64,000 nt of DNA from Chrysophaeum taylorii (Eukaryota > Sar > Pelagophyceae > Pelagomonadales > Pelagomonadaceae). Of the stretch, positions 20,365-30,681 are shown one piece after another; within the stretch, counting starts at the first letter, position 1; each line of letters begins with the position of its first letter. The translations under genes and the position numbers were made by a program. The DNA is taken from NCBI GenBank assembly GCA_029834535.1, contig JAQMWT010000653.1, positions 1-64,000 on the forward strand, read 5' to 3'. Below the pieces are notes generated by a model, which saw nothing but the letters and a program-made list of their open reading frames with translations, was not told the DNA's origin and did not search any database.

Positions 20365-20497
20365 CTAGCCATAAATATCCCTGAAACGAATCGAGATGGA
20401 GCGTCTTATCGGTGGGGTTGTCGCTGGCGGTTAGGGTGTAAGTAGATCCATATGCGTCAATGGAAGCCTGATATTTGCTCGCCCTGTTCTCAACTAG
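20365..20497 (-). pseudogene. Distal piece of C1 beyond G1
   Basis: This 133-bp piece starts with the second copy of CTAGC and encodes, on minus, a GYLWLV-type segment and a DAYGSTYTLTAS segment. Both align with C2 (DAFGSTYTFTAS, MGYLWIILALPQVG) at the point where C1 stops at 9823. It proves that G1 landed in a pre-existing copia element. At about 20497 the copia match ends and a SINE-like copy begins. Confidence 0.85.
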
Positions 20498-20711
20498 GCC
20501 GGGGGGCGAAGACGGAGGGTTATCGACGAGTTGGTTGTCAGTCACATCGCGGTCTCCTCGTCGCATGGCGACAAGCTTGATGGTCACTCTCCGCCGACCG
20601 ACCTTTCGGCGCTCCTCGTCTACAGGCCCGTGATTGCGGACTTGCTCCTGTCGGTCCGGCCTGGCTGCCATGCTCGGGAGAGGTCTGAAGTTAGTATAGT
20701 TAGTTAACTAG
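20498..20711 (+). repeat. SINE-like retroposon copy S1, 5'-truncated
   Basis: The sequence from GGCCGGGGGGCGAAGACGG to a GTTAGTTA tail matches the 3' half of the full copies at 38721-39088 (inverted) and 55713-56096. Its 5' part is missing, as expected for a retroposon copied from its 3' end. It marks the place where copia C1 stops. Confidence 0.8.
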
Positions 20712-21121
20712 TAAGTTGCCCTGACCCTGCGATCGCTAACCGTTGGTTGCGATGGAGGACGGCGCCTAACACGCTTGCTCCCTGCGGCGGCCCCGGCCGT
20801 CCCGGAGTGAGACGGTGCCTGCTCGCCTCCCGGGCTGGCCGGTTAGCACCCGGAAAGTCCGCGCTGGGATGGGGTTCGCTTGGTTGGGCAGAACGCGACG
20901 GACAGGTCGATTGTTCGTGGACCAACACGTCCGCGGCCTGCGACGCCTTTGCACGACCTCGCACAAGACCGCGCGCAGTGGCGGTCCACCATCAACAAAT
21001 CCGCCCTCGTCCGTCGCCCTGTCCCGACTGCGTGATTTTCCTCTGTGATTCCGTACCGGCTCCTGCCGGTTCGGCCTGGCTCCCATGCTCGGGAGAGGTC
21101 TGAAGTTAGTTAGTTAGTTAG
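20712..21121 (+). repeat. SINE-like retroposon copy S2, divergent subfamily
   Basis: It begins with a TTGCCCTGACCCTG stretch resembling the 5' start of the full copies and ends with the shared GGCTCCCATGCTCGGGAGAG block and (TTAG)n tail. The middle differs strongly from S1, S4 and S5, so it represents another subfamily. It abuts the gypsy fragment G2. Confidence 0.7.
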
Positions 21122-21370
21122 CGATGGATGCTCGAGCAGGAACCACCAGTGATCCCTTTTGTGCATCACAAATTTTATGTGCCGCGCATTGTCGATTTTC
21201 ATAGTATTACACCAGAATTGCTGTGCTCGCGCACGCGCCTACTTGCTTGCAATGTTCGCTTGGAACTGCCGTTATTATCGCGTGTACCACCGAATTTACG
21301 GGGCCGTTTTGGGCCAGCGTTGGGATTTACAGGTGGTCACCCGCTCATTATAGTGAACAAGTGCAGGCCA
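21122..21370 (+). pseudogene. Methyltransferase-like domain of G2, first piece
   Basis: The frame reads LEQEPPVIPFV...RIVDFHSITPELLCSRTRLLACNVRLELP, which lines up with IEQEASIISYV...VVNFYDITPNLMSCRVRLLVSSHPLHLR of G1. This is the second half of the methyltransferase-like domain, including the RxR of the motif VIII-like part. The piece ends at the helicase-bearing insert. Confidence 0.8.
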
Positions 21371-21680
21371 GTAAGTTCACCTAGTCCCAATCTCTAACCC
21401 CAGTAAGTTCACCTAATCCCAGTAAGTTTCATATAAGTTCACCTAGTCAGTAAGTTCACCTAGCTCTAACCAACTCCTTTGAACTCGTCGCTCTCGCCTC
21501 CGCCAATCTAAGCTGCTTTGGTCCGCACGCGCCGCCAACCTTCGAGTTTACTCTAAAAACCCTTTACTCTGAAAACCCCAGTATGTTCACCTGGTCCCAG
21601 TTTCACCTGGTCACTCAGTCCACCTAGTCCCAATCTCAAACCCCAGTAAGTTCACGTGGTCCCAGTAAGTTCACCTATAG
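21366..21680 (+). repeat. Degenerate tandem repeats, CCCAGTAAGTTCACCTAGT type
   Basis: About eight to ten imperfect copies of a unit like CCAGTAAGTTCACCTAGTC lie in two clusters (about 21368-21465 and 21580-21680), separated by a unique stretch. They form the left edge of the insert that splits the G2 methyltransferase region. No flanking protein genes or regular spacers suggest a CRISPR. Confidence 0.8.
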
Positions 21681-21699
21681 TGCGCGTGTAGACGCCGGG

Positions 21700-22270
21700 A
21701 GGGGGCTTATCGGTATTGCGCAGCACGTGTGGGGTAGGGTGGAGTCGTCGACCCAGATGAGTATATCCTCGGGGATGCCGATCGACAGAGAGCCACGTAG
21801 AGCTGGACGTGGCAGAAGACGGGCTTGGGCAAGAGGACGCCGACCTCGCGGGGGGTCTGGCCCTGGCTCTTGTTGATCGTTTGGCGTAGGCGGGCCTTAA
21901 GGGATACAGGTTGGAGGAGCCTCGGTGACACGACGCGATCGATGATGTATTCGGTGCCGTTGCAGAGGCCGTGCGACGGGTCGAGGTTGCGAAGACTTTA
22001 ACCTCGCGATCAAAGTCAGCATGCCGTTGGTTGTCAGGGAGTTGAAAACTCGACTATAAAGAGCGAGGCGTCGTGTTCCGACCCAGCCTAGTCAGCCGAA
22101 AAGAACTCCGACGCCTCGTCTCCGGGAAAAAAAGGCCGCGGTCATGCGCGCGTTGTCAGCATCGACAACATCGTTTCGACGGGGGGTGAGAATGGCGCGC
22201 TGAAAGAGCCGCCGCGGGTCGTGGAAATAGTCTGCGAGGTCGCCGTAGACGGCTTGGAGGATCACTGTCT
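21700..22270 (-). pseudogene. Pif1/Helitron-type helicase C-terminal fragment
   Basis: On the minus strand, in order: RAILTP-type sequence (about 22180-22200), then LRNLDPSHGLCNGTEYIIDRVV (about 21930-22000), then INKSQGQT with VGVLLPKPVFCHVQLYVAL (about 21780-21880). These are signature segments of the C-terminal half of the SF1B helicases of the Pif1 family, as found in Helitron transposons. The N-terminal half with the Walker A motif and the Rep domain are absent. It lies inside an insert of about 1 kb in G2. I found no clear Helitron ends, so the carrier could also be a captured host Pif1 scrap. Confidence 0.72.
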
Positions 22271-22310
22271 GGCTCTCGCGCCTACCTGATCCTTACCCTA
22301 AATCGAGGGA

Positions 22311-22348
22311 CAGACAGACAGACAAACAAACAAACAAACAAACAAACA
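22311..22348. repeat. (CAGA)n/(CAAA)n microsatellite
   Basis: A run of CAGA units passes into CAAA units. It lies near the right edge of the helicase-bearing insert and could be the tail of another retroposon, which I cannot show. Confidence 0.85.
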
Positions 22349-22378
22349 TCTGTCGATTAGTAGTTAGGATAGTTTCTC

Positions 22379-23030
22379 ATCTACGCGCCCGGATATCGGC
22401 CCTGCCTTCACAGTGACGCGCAACAAATTGCAGATGGGGCCACACTTCTCGAACACCCGTCCACTCACGTTGCAGACGCACCAGAAAATTATGACCGTTC
22501 CTGCTACGTGGCAATGGGGTGAGAAAGTATCAGAGACAGCAGCTACGAAGATGCTTGGCAGTATGGTGCCACCCGCGACTATGACGCGGATCGCGCTAGC
22601 AGTGCACAATTCGTTTACCCTTCACTTCGAAATTTGGGTAAGTTGCGGAATATTGCGACGACGACGATAGCCCAACCCGATCACCATATTCTACGGTTTA
22701 CACCCTTTGCTGTCGAGTCGCGCATTCCAACGCTCGACCCTGCCACTCGAAGTGTGTCATGGAGCTCGCCCGATGAACTCTATTCTCCTGCGAGTCCTGC
22801 ACCATCAGCTGCTGCCGCCACCACCCCACCACCCCCTTCGGTTACATCGCCTGGGACGGCTCAATCTTTTGCAGGGGGCACCGTCGCCACTGCTGTTATG
22901 CAGAGCAACCAAGCCAACAACCAGCCTTCCACAACTGCTGAAGAAGAAGGCACCGCGAAGGAGCGACCTGCGTATTTTAATAAGTACGACGTTCCGTGGG
23001 CGGACGCGCCTCGCGACGAAAGGTGATGAT
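22379..23030 (+). pseudogene. End of methyltransferase-like domain and linker of G2
   Basis: After the insert the gypsy match resumes with AFTVTRNKLQMGPHFSNTRPLTLQ, aligned to YTVTRVPLRVGPHRSDYRSLNLK of G1, and a VPATWQW segment aligned to the MPPDFDW end. A Pro/Ala/Thr-rich linker follows, ending in FNKYDVPWADAPRDE, which matches the KFDVPWKDAPRDA that precedes RT in G1 and G3. Confidence 0.78.
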
Positions 23031-24846
23031 GAAGCATATAATCTCGTATTCGTGGGCATTTTTCGATGATGTGATGAGACCTGTTGATTCGCGTGAAGTG
23101 ACGCTCCGGTTCAAAGAAGAGAACCCGACTCCCGTCAAACTCTCGCCATATCGGCTGTCGAAAGAAAAGATTGAATGCTTGCGGATGCAGATTGAAGAAT
23201 GGACCCGAGACGGAGTTATTCGCCCCGCGAATTCTCCATGGGGCTTCCCTATTTTGATGTTGCCTAAGAAAGGTGCTGAGCCTGGCACTTCCAATGCTTA
23301 CAGGGCAGCTGTCGACCTACGGCGCCTCAATGCATTGCTCAAGGATGATATCTGGCCGAGTGTGAGCATGGCTGACGCGCCGATGTTTCTCATCGACAAG
23401 TTCTATCGTTCCAGTTTGGATATTCGTTGGGGCTATCACAATTTACGATTGTCGCTAGATGCACAAGATGTGGTAACCTTCACTAGTCCTCTGGGAGCGT
23501 ACAGCTACATGCGTCTACCTTTGGGAGTCAAACCGGCCGGAAGTTTGTTTTGTAAGCAGCTAAACACTGACTTGTCGAAATGGCTATATCGTGATCTCGT
23601 GGCATATATCTACGATATTCTCGCCGGTCACGCGGATACAAAGAATCACTTTCAATGCCTTGTGCAAGTTATTCCCCATCTCGCCTTGAAAGGGTACAGC
23701 GTCAAGATCAAGAAGATCCATTTCGTGCAATAAGTCATTGAGTTTTTGAGTCATTTATCCACCCCGAACGGACTTCTTCCATCACCGAGGTCTTTATAAG
23801 CCATCAGACACATGCCAATTCCTGGCACTTTGTCGGACGCTAACCCTAAGAAGCATGTGCGGTCTTTCCTTGGAATGGGGAGTTTTTGCCGGCGTTATGT
23901 AAGGAATTTTGCGAAGGTTGCAGAGCCATTAATTAAGACAACTGACGTTGCCGGACGTAAAATTCGAGTGGACGAAAGAGTGTCAGGGAGCTTGGGATGC
24001 CATCATCGAGGCTAATGTCACTTCGAAGGGTGTCTACCATCCTGACTACTCGTCGCCTTTCTACATTCGAACTGATGCTTCCGCGCATGGGTTGGGTGCT
24101 TACCTATTTCAAAAGGTACCAGTCGTTGACGACGATGGAAGAGAAAGAATAGAAGAGAGAGTTATTGAGTACAGGAGTCGAACCGTGCCTAAGTCGATGG
24201 GGAAGTATGATCCTCGGCGCTTGGAACTCCTCGCAGTACTCTCCGCTCTTGAAAATTTCCGATTTTATGTCATCAGACGAAATTAGAGACGGATCATCGT
24301 AATTTAACGTTTCTTCGGGATTCGAATCATACGTCTGGACAGTTAGCGCGATGGGCTATGCGGCTTGCTGCGTTCGACCGGGAGCTCGGATACAAGCCTG
24401 GAAATTCCCCTGGCATGCGTATCCCGGATTGTCTGTCGCGCAACCCTATCGACAAGTTGATCGAGAAAGACGAAGACGGGGAGCCGATCAATGAAGCTTC
24501 TTTGATTTTCCAAGAAACCCCCACCGATGTACCTGGCACAGCTTGTTTCACCTTCTCTTCGGTGACGATGCCTATACCGACCGACAGCGGACCCACCGCA
24601 GCTATGGCAGCAGTTAGTGCGCGACAGAATGTACAACCGCCTCAATTCTCGTACGAGTCTGAGCCAGTTGATTCCGTCGAACGTCTCCCTTTTGAGGATC
24701 AAGCTGAGGATGAGATCACTCTCGATGAGATAGCGAAAGAACAAGCTGAAGATGGCACATGCAAGCGAATCATACGAAATCTGGATTCTGAGTTGATAAC
24801 AACGTGCTGTATAAGGTCGATGATTCGGATTCTCAACGTCTTATAG
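22996..24846 (+). pseudogene. RT and RNase H regions of G2
   Basis: RT motifs are clear: DGVIRPANSPWGFPILMLPKKG, RAAVDLRRLN, DIRWGYHNLRL and LPLGVKPAG. RNase H follows with RTDASAHGLGAYLFQ, then RRLELLAVLSALENF and, near 24350-24450, the GYKPG...PDCLSRNPIDKLIE connection that precedes integrase in G1. The region is decayed. Confidence 0.85.
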
Positions 24847-26430
24847 TGGTCCCTCCGTCGATGCGAAAGCGTGTAATCGCTATGCATCACCGAGGATTGT
24901 TCGGATGCCATGTAGGACGAGACTCCACAGCGAATCAAATCTTAGAGCGGTATTGGTGGCCAAAAGTCTCATCGTCAGTTAAGGAGTTCATCAATGCTTG
25001 CATTATTTGCCAGAAGATTCGATCCACCATGCCTAAGCGTCATGGCTTGCTCTGTCAACCGAATCGCGTCGGAGATTGCTATGTCCTATGTATGGATCTG
25101 ATTGGACCTCTGCGAGGCGCTGACCTGTACACGTACATACTCGCGATGTACGATGCAGCGTCGCATTTCTTGAAATTGGCTCTGATCAACATCAAGCATG
25201 ATTATTCAATTTTGAACGCGTTTGTGGACAAGATTTTACTTGAGGGGTGTATCCCACGGTGCATAGTCACGGATAATGGAAATGAGTTTGCGAACAGGTT
25301 ATTTCGCACGTTTGTTCGTCAATTCAACGTACGTTATCGTACTACCCTTCCGTATCACCCTCAGAGCAACCACACTGAACGTAACTAACTAACTAACTTC
25401 AGACCTCTCCCGAGCATGGGAGCCAGGCCGGACAGGCTGAACGTGTCAACCGATTTATCAAAGCCTTCTTGCGAGCTGCGATCGATGAACAGCGACAGCC
25501 AGATTGGTCGAATTTCCTCCCATATGCTGCATTCATGTACAATAGGATGTACATTCCGGGAACGAAGATTTCACCGTTCATGATGCGTACCGGCAAGCAA
25601 CCCCTGTTACCACCCGATTACAATCTTTTGAGTGAACAGCATGATCTACCGCCATCGCGTCAGCAGATTTTGATGGACTTTAAGAACAAGTTTGAATTTT
25701 ATAGTCGACTCGTTACACGAGCTCACCAAAAAGCACAGGAGAGCCAAAAACTCTACTATGATGCCCACCAAACTGACATCCAGTTTTCCCCAGGTGATTA
25801 TGTTATGCGTTTCGTGCCTAAGACGCGCCACAAGCTACGGCCCATTTGGCGCGGGCCTTACATAGTTACCAGAAAGATCTCCCCCGTCGTTTACGAAATT
25901 CATAACGTCAACGACGATGATGCTGAGTCGGTTGTAGTATCTGTACAACAGATTGTGCCTTTGAAAGTGCCAACCATCTACACTTCTTCAGCTCCTCTGC
26001 ATTTACCTTCAGACCGCGACCGTTTCAAACATGGCAAGTTCGCGATTTTCAGGGTTAAAGGACGATCCATCGCGTGGAAGAAGCGTATCTATGTCGCCGA
26101 AGTCTATGAAGAATATGATCACGACAATGATACAGTTGCGCTTCATTACTATACCGATTGGGACCGCGCGATGATCCTCGTGTTTTTGATCCTACTAAGC
26201 CCCTGGCCGAGCGACGCTTAAGACCAGAATACAAGGACCCTGACGGAGGTAGCTTCACACGCCTACGACCAAACATGGAGGGCTGTGAACCCTGTGTGAC
26301 TGATTTTCGCCCGGATGAAATCGACGTCCTCGTCAGTAACTTCGGCCTCCACAGCAACAAAGTTCCTGCTGATGTAGCTGACCGAGCTTATCGTACCGTT
26401 CGTGAGCGTGACCTTCGTCGCCCTTGAAGT
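24804..26430 (+). pseudogene. Integrase region of G2, split by a SINE stub
   Basis: The zinc site (HHRGLFGCHVGRDST...CIICQKI), the core Asp in CMDLIGPLRG and Asp in VTDNGNEF precede the 54-bp SINE stub. The Glu region ERVNRFIKAFLRA, the C-terminal domain and a barrel-like tail (KFAIFRVKGRSIAWKKRIYVAEVYEEYD) follow it. The tail is also in G1, so it is conserved in the lineage. Confidence 0.87.
25383..25436 (-). repeat. SINE-like stub S3 with 8-bp target duplication
   Basis: Only the last 54 bases of the retroposon are present, inverted: AACTAACTAAC tail then CCGAGCATGGGAGCCAGG. CTGAACGT is present at 25375-25382 and 25437-25444. Removing one copy restores the integrase reading seen in G1. This proves insertion with 5' truncation. 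Confidence 0.92.
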
Positions 26431-26462
26431 CGAGGACGACTTCATCTCAAGTAGGGGGCTCC

Positions 26463-26866
26463 TGTGGCAGTAACGCCCATCCCCCCCCCACTTGCTTGCC
26501 TGCCACCCGACTTACCCTGGTTGTTGCCCTGGTACTGACCTTGCAATTATGGGGGGGGTGTCATCTTGACATCCTCACCTGCGCTTCCACTGAACCCAAT
26601 GTACCAGGCATTTGTATTGCTTTCTTGCTGTCTTCTTGCTATTACCCTCATTTGATTGTCCGATTTTCGTGATGGCGTGAGTGTTACGCTGAGATCGGGC
26701 GTGTGGTGGTTTCACCCGCGGTTCGGGTTGGGAGAAAGGGTTGTTGAGGCCTCTGGTCCGGCCAAGAGGGGGCGGGTGTCTGAGAAAACCACTACAGGGC
26801 TTCTGATTTCAAAATATCCGCACCAGTTACTGCCTTGGGTGCGGCTCTTGCTGCTCGTTCCGCCAT
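26463..26866 (+). repeat. 3' LTR of G2 (about 404 bp)
   Basis: It follows a GTAGGGGGCTCC tract, the counterpart of CAGGGGAGTCC before the G1 3' LTR, and starts TGTGGCAGTAACGCCC. The end near TTCCGCCA is set by similarity to the ends of the G1 (TACGCCACA) and G3 (TGCCGCCATA) LTRs. There is no second LTR of G2 in the window to confirm it. Confidence 0.65.
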
Positions 26867-27258
26867 GAAGACGGTGACGTGAACCTATAGTTCAGTCATA
26901 GAGCAGTTGACAGAGTTAGACATTATAAGGGGGTATGTCTAGCGGTGTCTATGTACACTCGTCAGGTAAACAATGGAGGCGCCTATATGGCAACTGTGCA
27001 AACTGTGGTCCCTGTCAGTGTAAAAGGGTATGCACTGAACAGGCAGTTGTATAAGGTGGTGCTCGGAGAGCGGTAGGTTTGTACTATCGTGGAGTGTCCT
27101 AGTGGACATACCCGAAATATTCCAAGCGCGCGTGCAATCAATACAAGACTAGTACAGACCACACACACACCGACACTGTCACGACAATACGATACTATAA
27201 ACAAGCACACAGGGGCACGCAGTCTTTAACGTGTGCGGTGTAGCTATGTACAACCCAT
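26867..27258. other. Unassigned spacer between G2 and G3
   Basis: There are 392 bases with no long frame, no RNA gene and no clear match to other parts of the window. It has a short (CA)n run near 27160. It could be host sequence or the remains of another element's LTR. Confidence 0.5.
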
Positions 27259-27580
27259 TGTGGCGGCAACTCCTGACCGCTAAGGCTTACCCTCCCTCTC
27301 TCGAGGCTCGATACCCGTTAAACGGGGCGCCTTTCCCTATCTTCCTAGTGACATCACACCTCTCTCTTGTGAGAAGCATTCTTGCAGTATTCTTGTAGCA
27401 TTCTTGCTATCATATACCATCTCTCCATCTTGTTGATAGGCTTGGTGAGCGTGAGCAAGGTGTGTGGCGAGCATATCCGACTCCGAGTCCGTGTTTTCTC
27501 GTTCAGTGAGGTCTAGGACGAGTCGGTGAGTACCCCCTTTGTCACCCGGGGGTCGGGAGTGGTTTTTCAGTGCCGCCATA
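27259..27580 (+). repeat. 5' LTR of G3 (about 322 bp)
   Basis: It starts TGTGGCGGCAACTCCTGACC like the G1 LTR and ends near GCCGCCATA, two bases before the shared primer-binding site TGGTGGAGGATATGAGAT (27583-27600). The body differs from the G1 LTR, so the two belong to different subfamilies. Confidence 0.8.
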
Positions 27581-28128
27581 CGTGGTGGAGGATATGAGAT
27601 CGTGCGACTACATCGGTCGCCGACGAGCGAGTGCTGCCGTACGTATTGTATTACGTTGTCCGGATTTGTACGTGCGCCCTGATCAAGCACACGGAGTTCC
27701 AGTGGACCGGTTTGCGTTGAGAATATACGCGAACGTTGTTTGTGTTCGTGTGATCAGAGTGACGACGAACACGCGTGCGAGTTGGAAATCGCAGCACATT
27801 CTCCCAGGAATTGATTTTGGTATAGCTGAACGGCGGAAGCTGTTTGGCGACTGGGATCGCTACCCATGGGCATTTTTGAATTGCCAGCGGATTGGAATTC
27901 CGCGAGTGCTGTTTTTACAGCGAAAGATAGCGTTGTTGGAATCAACGTGCATTACTTCGAGTGATCGGATCCGGACGTGTTTCGAGATTCTTGGTCGATA
28001 TTTTGATACAGATGGATGTAAACGCAGACGTGCGTGAGGAATAATCTCCTCCAGTTCTTCCCGCCGCCCCTGAGATAGGCCGCGAGGAAGGTGAATTAAG
28101 AGAGGCCGAGGCAGTCGTCGTTGCGGAC
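27581..28128 (+). other. Primer-binding site and leader of G3
   Basis: After the primer-binding site there are about 530 bases with no assignable coding content before Gag similarity begins. The first 40 bases resemble the G1 leader. Confidence 0.6.
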
Positions 28129-30279
28129 GTGCCCCCTGACGTGCCCCCGGATACTGCCATTTTGTCGCCATTGAGTCCAACGACCCCGGACCGTGGCGAG
28201 CGTGTTACTATTGAGCGCGGATCTACAGCCCGAAGTCGACTTCGTGAAGACCTCGAGCGGAGACGTCGCGAAAATGAACGATTAGCGGAGCTTTTTGCTC
28301 GTGAAAGGGCTGAAGCGAAAGAGGAAGCGGCTCGACGAGAAGTTGATATACTCAATGATGCTTTACAGCAAGAGATTGAGACCTCGAAGACCCTACGTGA
28401 AGAGGCTGAACGATTTTGCCGTGAACGAGATGAATTGTTAGCCGAACGTACGCGTCGGGAGAGTAGCCGCGAACGACCCGTGAGTCGACCCGAACCGGAA
28501 ACGCCCGTGAGGCCGTCTGAACCGGAAAGGAACACTGAAACGGGGAATGAACCTCCGCCCCGAGTCGATACGGAGACTGAGGGTAGGGCGGACGTCGAGA
28601 ATGAAGGTACGAAAATTTTACGGGGATTATCGCGGGGAATATCGCAGACGGCTGCGGACGCCTTCGAAAAGGGCAACATGAGCCGATCCCGTCGACCCAC
28701 CTCCAGTTTGAAGCCTGACAACTTCAAACTCGTCATCGACGGCCGAGACCAACGGCAATTCAATTTGGATTCGGCGGCGATGATGCATACTTTAGCAGAT
28801 GACCATTACTCGGTCGAGAAATTACGTTACCTACTACCTGTGCATCTACGGGACACCGTTGCACCAATTTTTGAGGAACACTTGCAGAAATACGAGGAGC
28901 TCTGTGATGAGCTACCGCACGGTCCGTCGTTTTACTTTAAATTGGATACTGACGATGAAGAGCATGGAGCCTCGGTTCGTCGCATCCGTCGTCTTAACAA
29001 GACGTATTGCGATAAGATTTTGGATTATTTTAGATCGACTTGCCGACCTCCGCGCACGCAGCAGGAGCTGCTCGACAAGCTGCGGAAGGTCCCCCAGGCT
29101 TCAGTTCCGACGAAGTATGGGGGGCGGCACGTCCAGACGTATTGTACCAGATTCCAATCGGAGGCCTAGGAGTTTTGTTCCGTGTCCAGCCGCACGATGG
29201 ACGATGTCGATATCCTCGACCAGCTTATCAGTGGATTGACATCCAAGGAGTTGAGGACCCGAGTGCGGACTATGAGGAGCGGACATCCTGATAGCTACGT
29301 GACTTTTAAGTCGATGGTAGCGCTTATCACGCGACTCGAGAACGACTTACGAAAGTTGATGGAGGAAGAGAAGGACCAAGGCCCTCCTAATCCGAAATCG
29401 AATAAACCGCCGCGAGGGCGGGGGGGTCGAGCTATGGCCTCCGATCAACAAGCCAAGCAAGATGCAGATAAACCGTCTGGGAATACGGATCCGCTGATCT
29501 TACGAGATCCTTTTTTTGTGGGGCAAGAGGACATGCCCGCACTGTGGGTTCTTCTGGACCACCCATGATGAAGATGAACACGGAAATCGCGTGGTTTGCA
29601 ACCGCGATCCGGATCGTTACTACTGTGCGATGTGGAAGCGTATTCGTAAGCAGAAGAAGCAACCCATATCGCGCTCCGATTGGGCGAAGCGTGATGATGC
29701 ATCTCATGCGAACGCCACGCGCGGATCGGAGCCTTCTAATGAAATTCAAACAGCCCTCATCGATCTTGGAACCACAATGGCGACCATGGTGAGCGAGGTC
29801 AGAGGCATCAAGGATACTACGTCGTTTTCTCCACGAGAGCGAGACGGACGATCACCTTATAGACGATCGTCGCAACGACGTCGAAGCCAGAGCCCTGATC
29901 GAAAAGCCAATACTCCTCAAAGCAGCCCGAGTCCTCGCCGTCACCGGAGCTCTAGTCGCAATTCGCGCCGGCGCCGACGTCATCGACATTACGATGACGA
30001 GTATGACGGAAGCAGATACCAGGATAGTTCGGGACATTCGAGCGCAACTTTCGCGTTCCAATCTTTATGCGACGCGCCGCCATTGTCGGGGGTTGTCTTT
30101 TACCCGACAGCGCGCCCCGCCCGAGTCTCCGATGATGTTGCCGATGTCGCTGTGACGAGCAGCCATCGTTTGCAACAGGAGCAAAATACCATCAACGCTC
30201 GGATCGTTCGGTGGCCTTCTACATCGTATGTGGAAGCAATGTCAGATGCTACTTGGGATTCTCCGCACTACTGGGAAGA
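28129..30279 (+). pseudogene. Gag region of G3, first part
   Basis: It shows the same order as G1 Gag: a charged coiled coil (28220-28460), the capsid-like part with FKLVIDGRDQRQFNLDS and DDHYSVEKLRYLLPVHLRDTV (about 28710-28870), the CPHCGFF...THDEDEHGNRVVCNRD zinc-finger-like motif (about 29530-29610) and an Arg/Ser-rich tract (about 29830-29990). It stops at the N1 insertion, in the region matching APRYWEGDSDSE of G1. Confidence 0.85.
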
Positions 30280-30469
30280 TAGAGATAGAAAATTCCATTT
30301 AGGGTTAGGAACCCCCCCTCCCCCTTAACCACACCTTCACACCTACAACCACTGAATCGCCGTGTCGCACACCGTGCTGCTCTTTGTGTCTTTAGAGGAC
30401 AGGACGAAAGGCAGCACTACCACTGCCACCATTCTCCACCAGAGGCACCGAGATTTTTACTGTTCTCTA
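30280..30469 (+). repeat. 5' LTR of N1 (190 bp)
   Basis: TAGAGATAGAAAATTCC to TACTGTTCTCTA. It differs from the 3' LTR at roughly eight positions by eye. It is followed by GCTAAGGACCCAGTCCGG, a probable primer-binding region. Confidence 0.9.
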
Positions 30470-30681
30470 GCTAAGGACCCAGTCCGGTACTGGTAGAGAA
30501 ACGTCCTCCGAAAGACATCGATCTCGATCGACGTCTCGGACAAAGGCTCAGGATTTCCAGAAAAGAGCAATCTCCTGAAGTTCCTGAAAGTTTTGAAAGA
30601 CCGTAGTCGAGTTTCATCGCTTGCTACTGGTGAAAAGTGTGAAAGGCAACCAACAACGCGCAAAACGCAACCCCGAAAACG

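Larger units (their letters stand above)
3691..20497 (-). mobile_element. Ty1/copia-like element C1, interrupted
   Basis: C1 occupies 3691-9823 and 20365-20497 on the minus strand. Gypsy element G1 (9824-20364) sits inside it, flanked by the duplicated CTAGC. Reading 5' to 3' on minus: a segment upstream of integrase (20497-20365 joined to 9823 and on), integrase, RT, RNase H and an extra ORF3. The order IN-RT-RH is diagnostic of Ty1/copia. Its 5' part (Gag, protease, any methyltransferase) is lost beyond the SINE copies at 20498, and its 3' end is capped by the E0 LTR. No LTR of its own is visible. It is clearly decayed, with several breaks. Confidence 0.85.
21122..26866 (+). mobile_element. 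Ty3/gypsy-like fragment G2
   Basis: A gypsy element of the same lineage as G1 and G3 but more diverged. It begins inside the methyltransferase domain, so LTR, Gag and protease are absent. RT, RNase H and integrase follow, then a 3' LTR from 26463. It is interrupted by a helicase-bearing insert (about 21371-22378) and by a 54-bp SINE stub (25383-25436). The coding regions are broken in several places. It is older than G1. Confidence 0.88.

Noticed and set aside
21084-21121. (TTAG)n runs as interstitial telomere repeats
   Set aside because: There are only three to five units, always at the 3' end of the retroposon and next to target duplications.
21366-21680. CRISPR-like array
   Set aside because: The repeats are degenerate with irregular or no spacers, in eukaryotic retroelement context.
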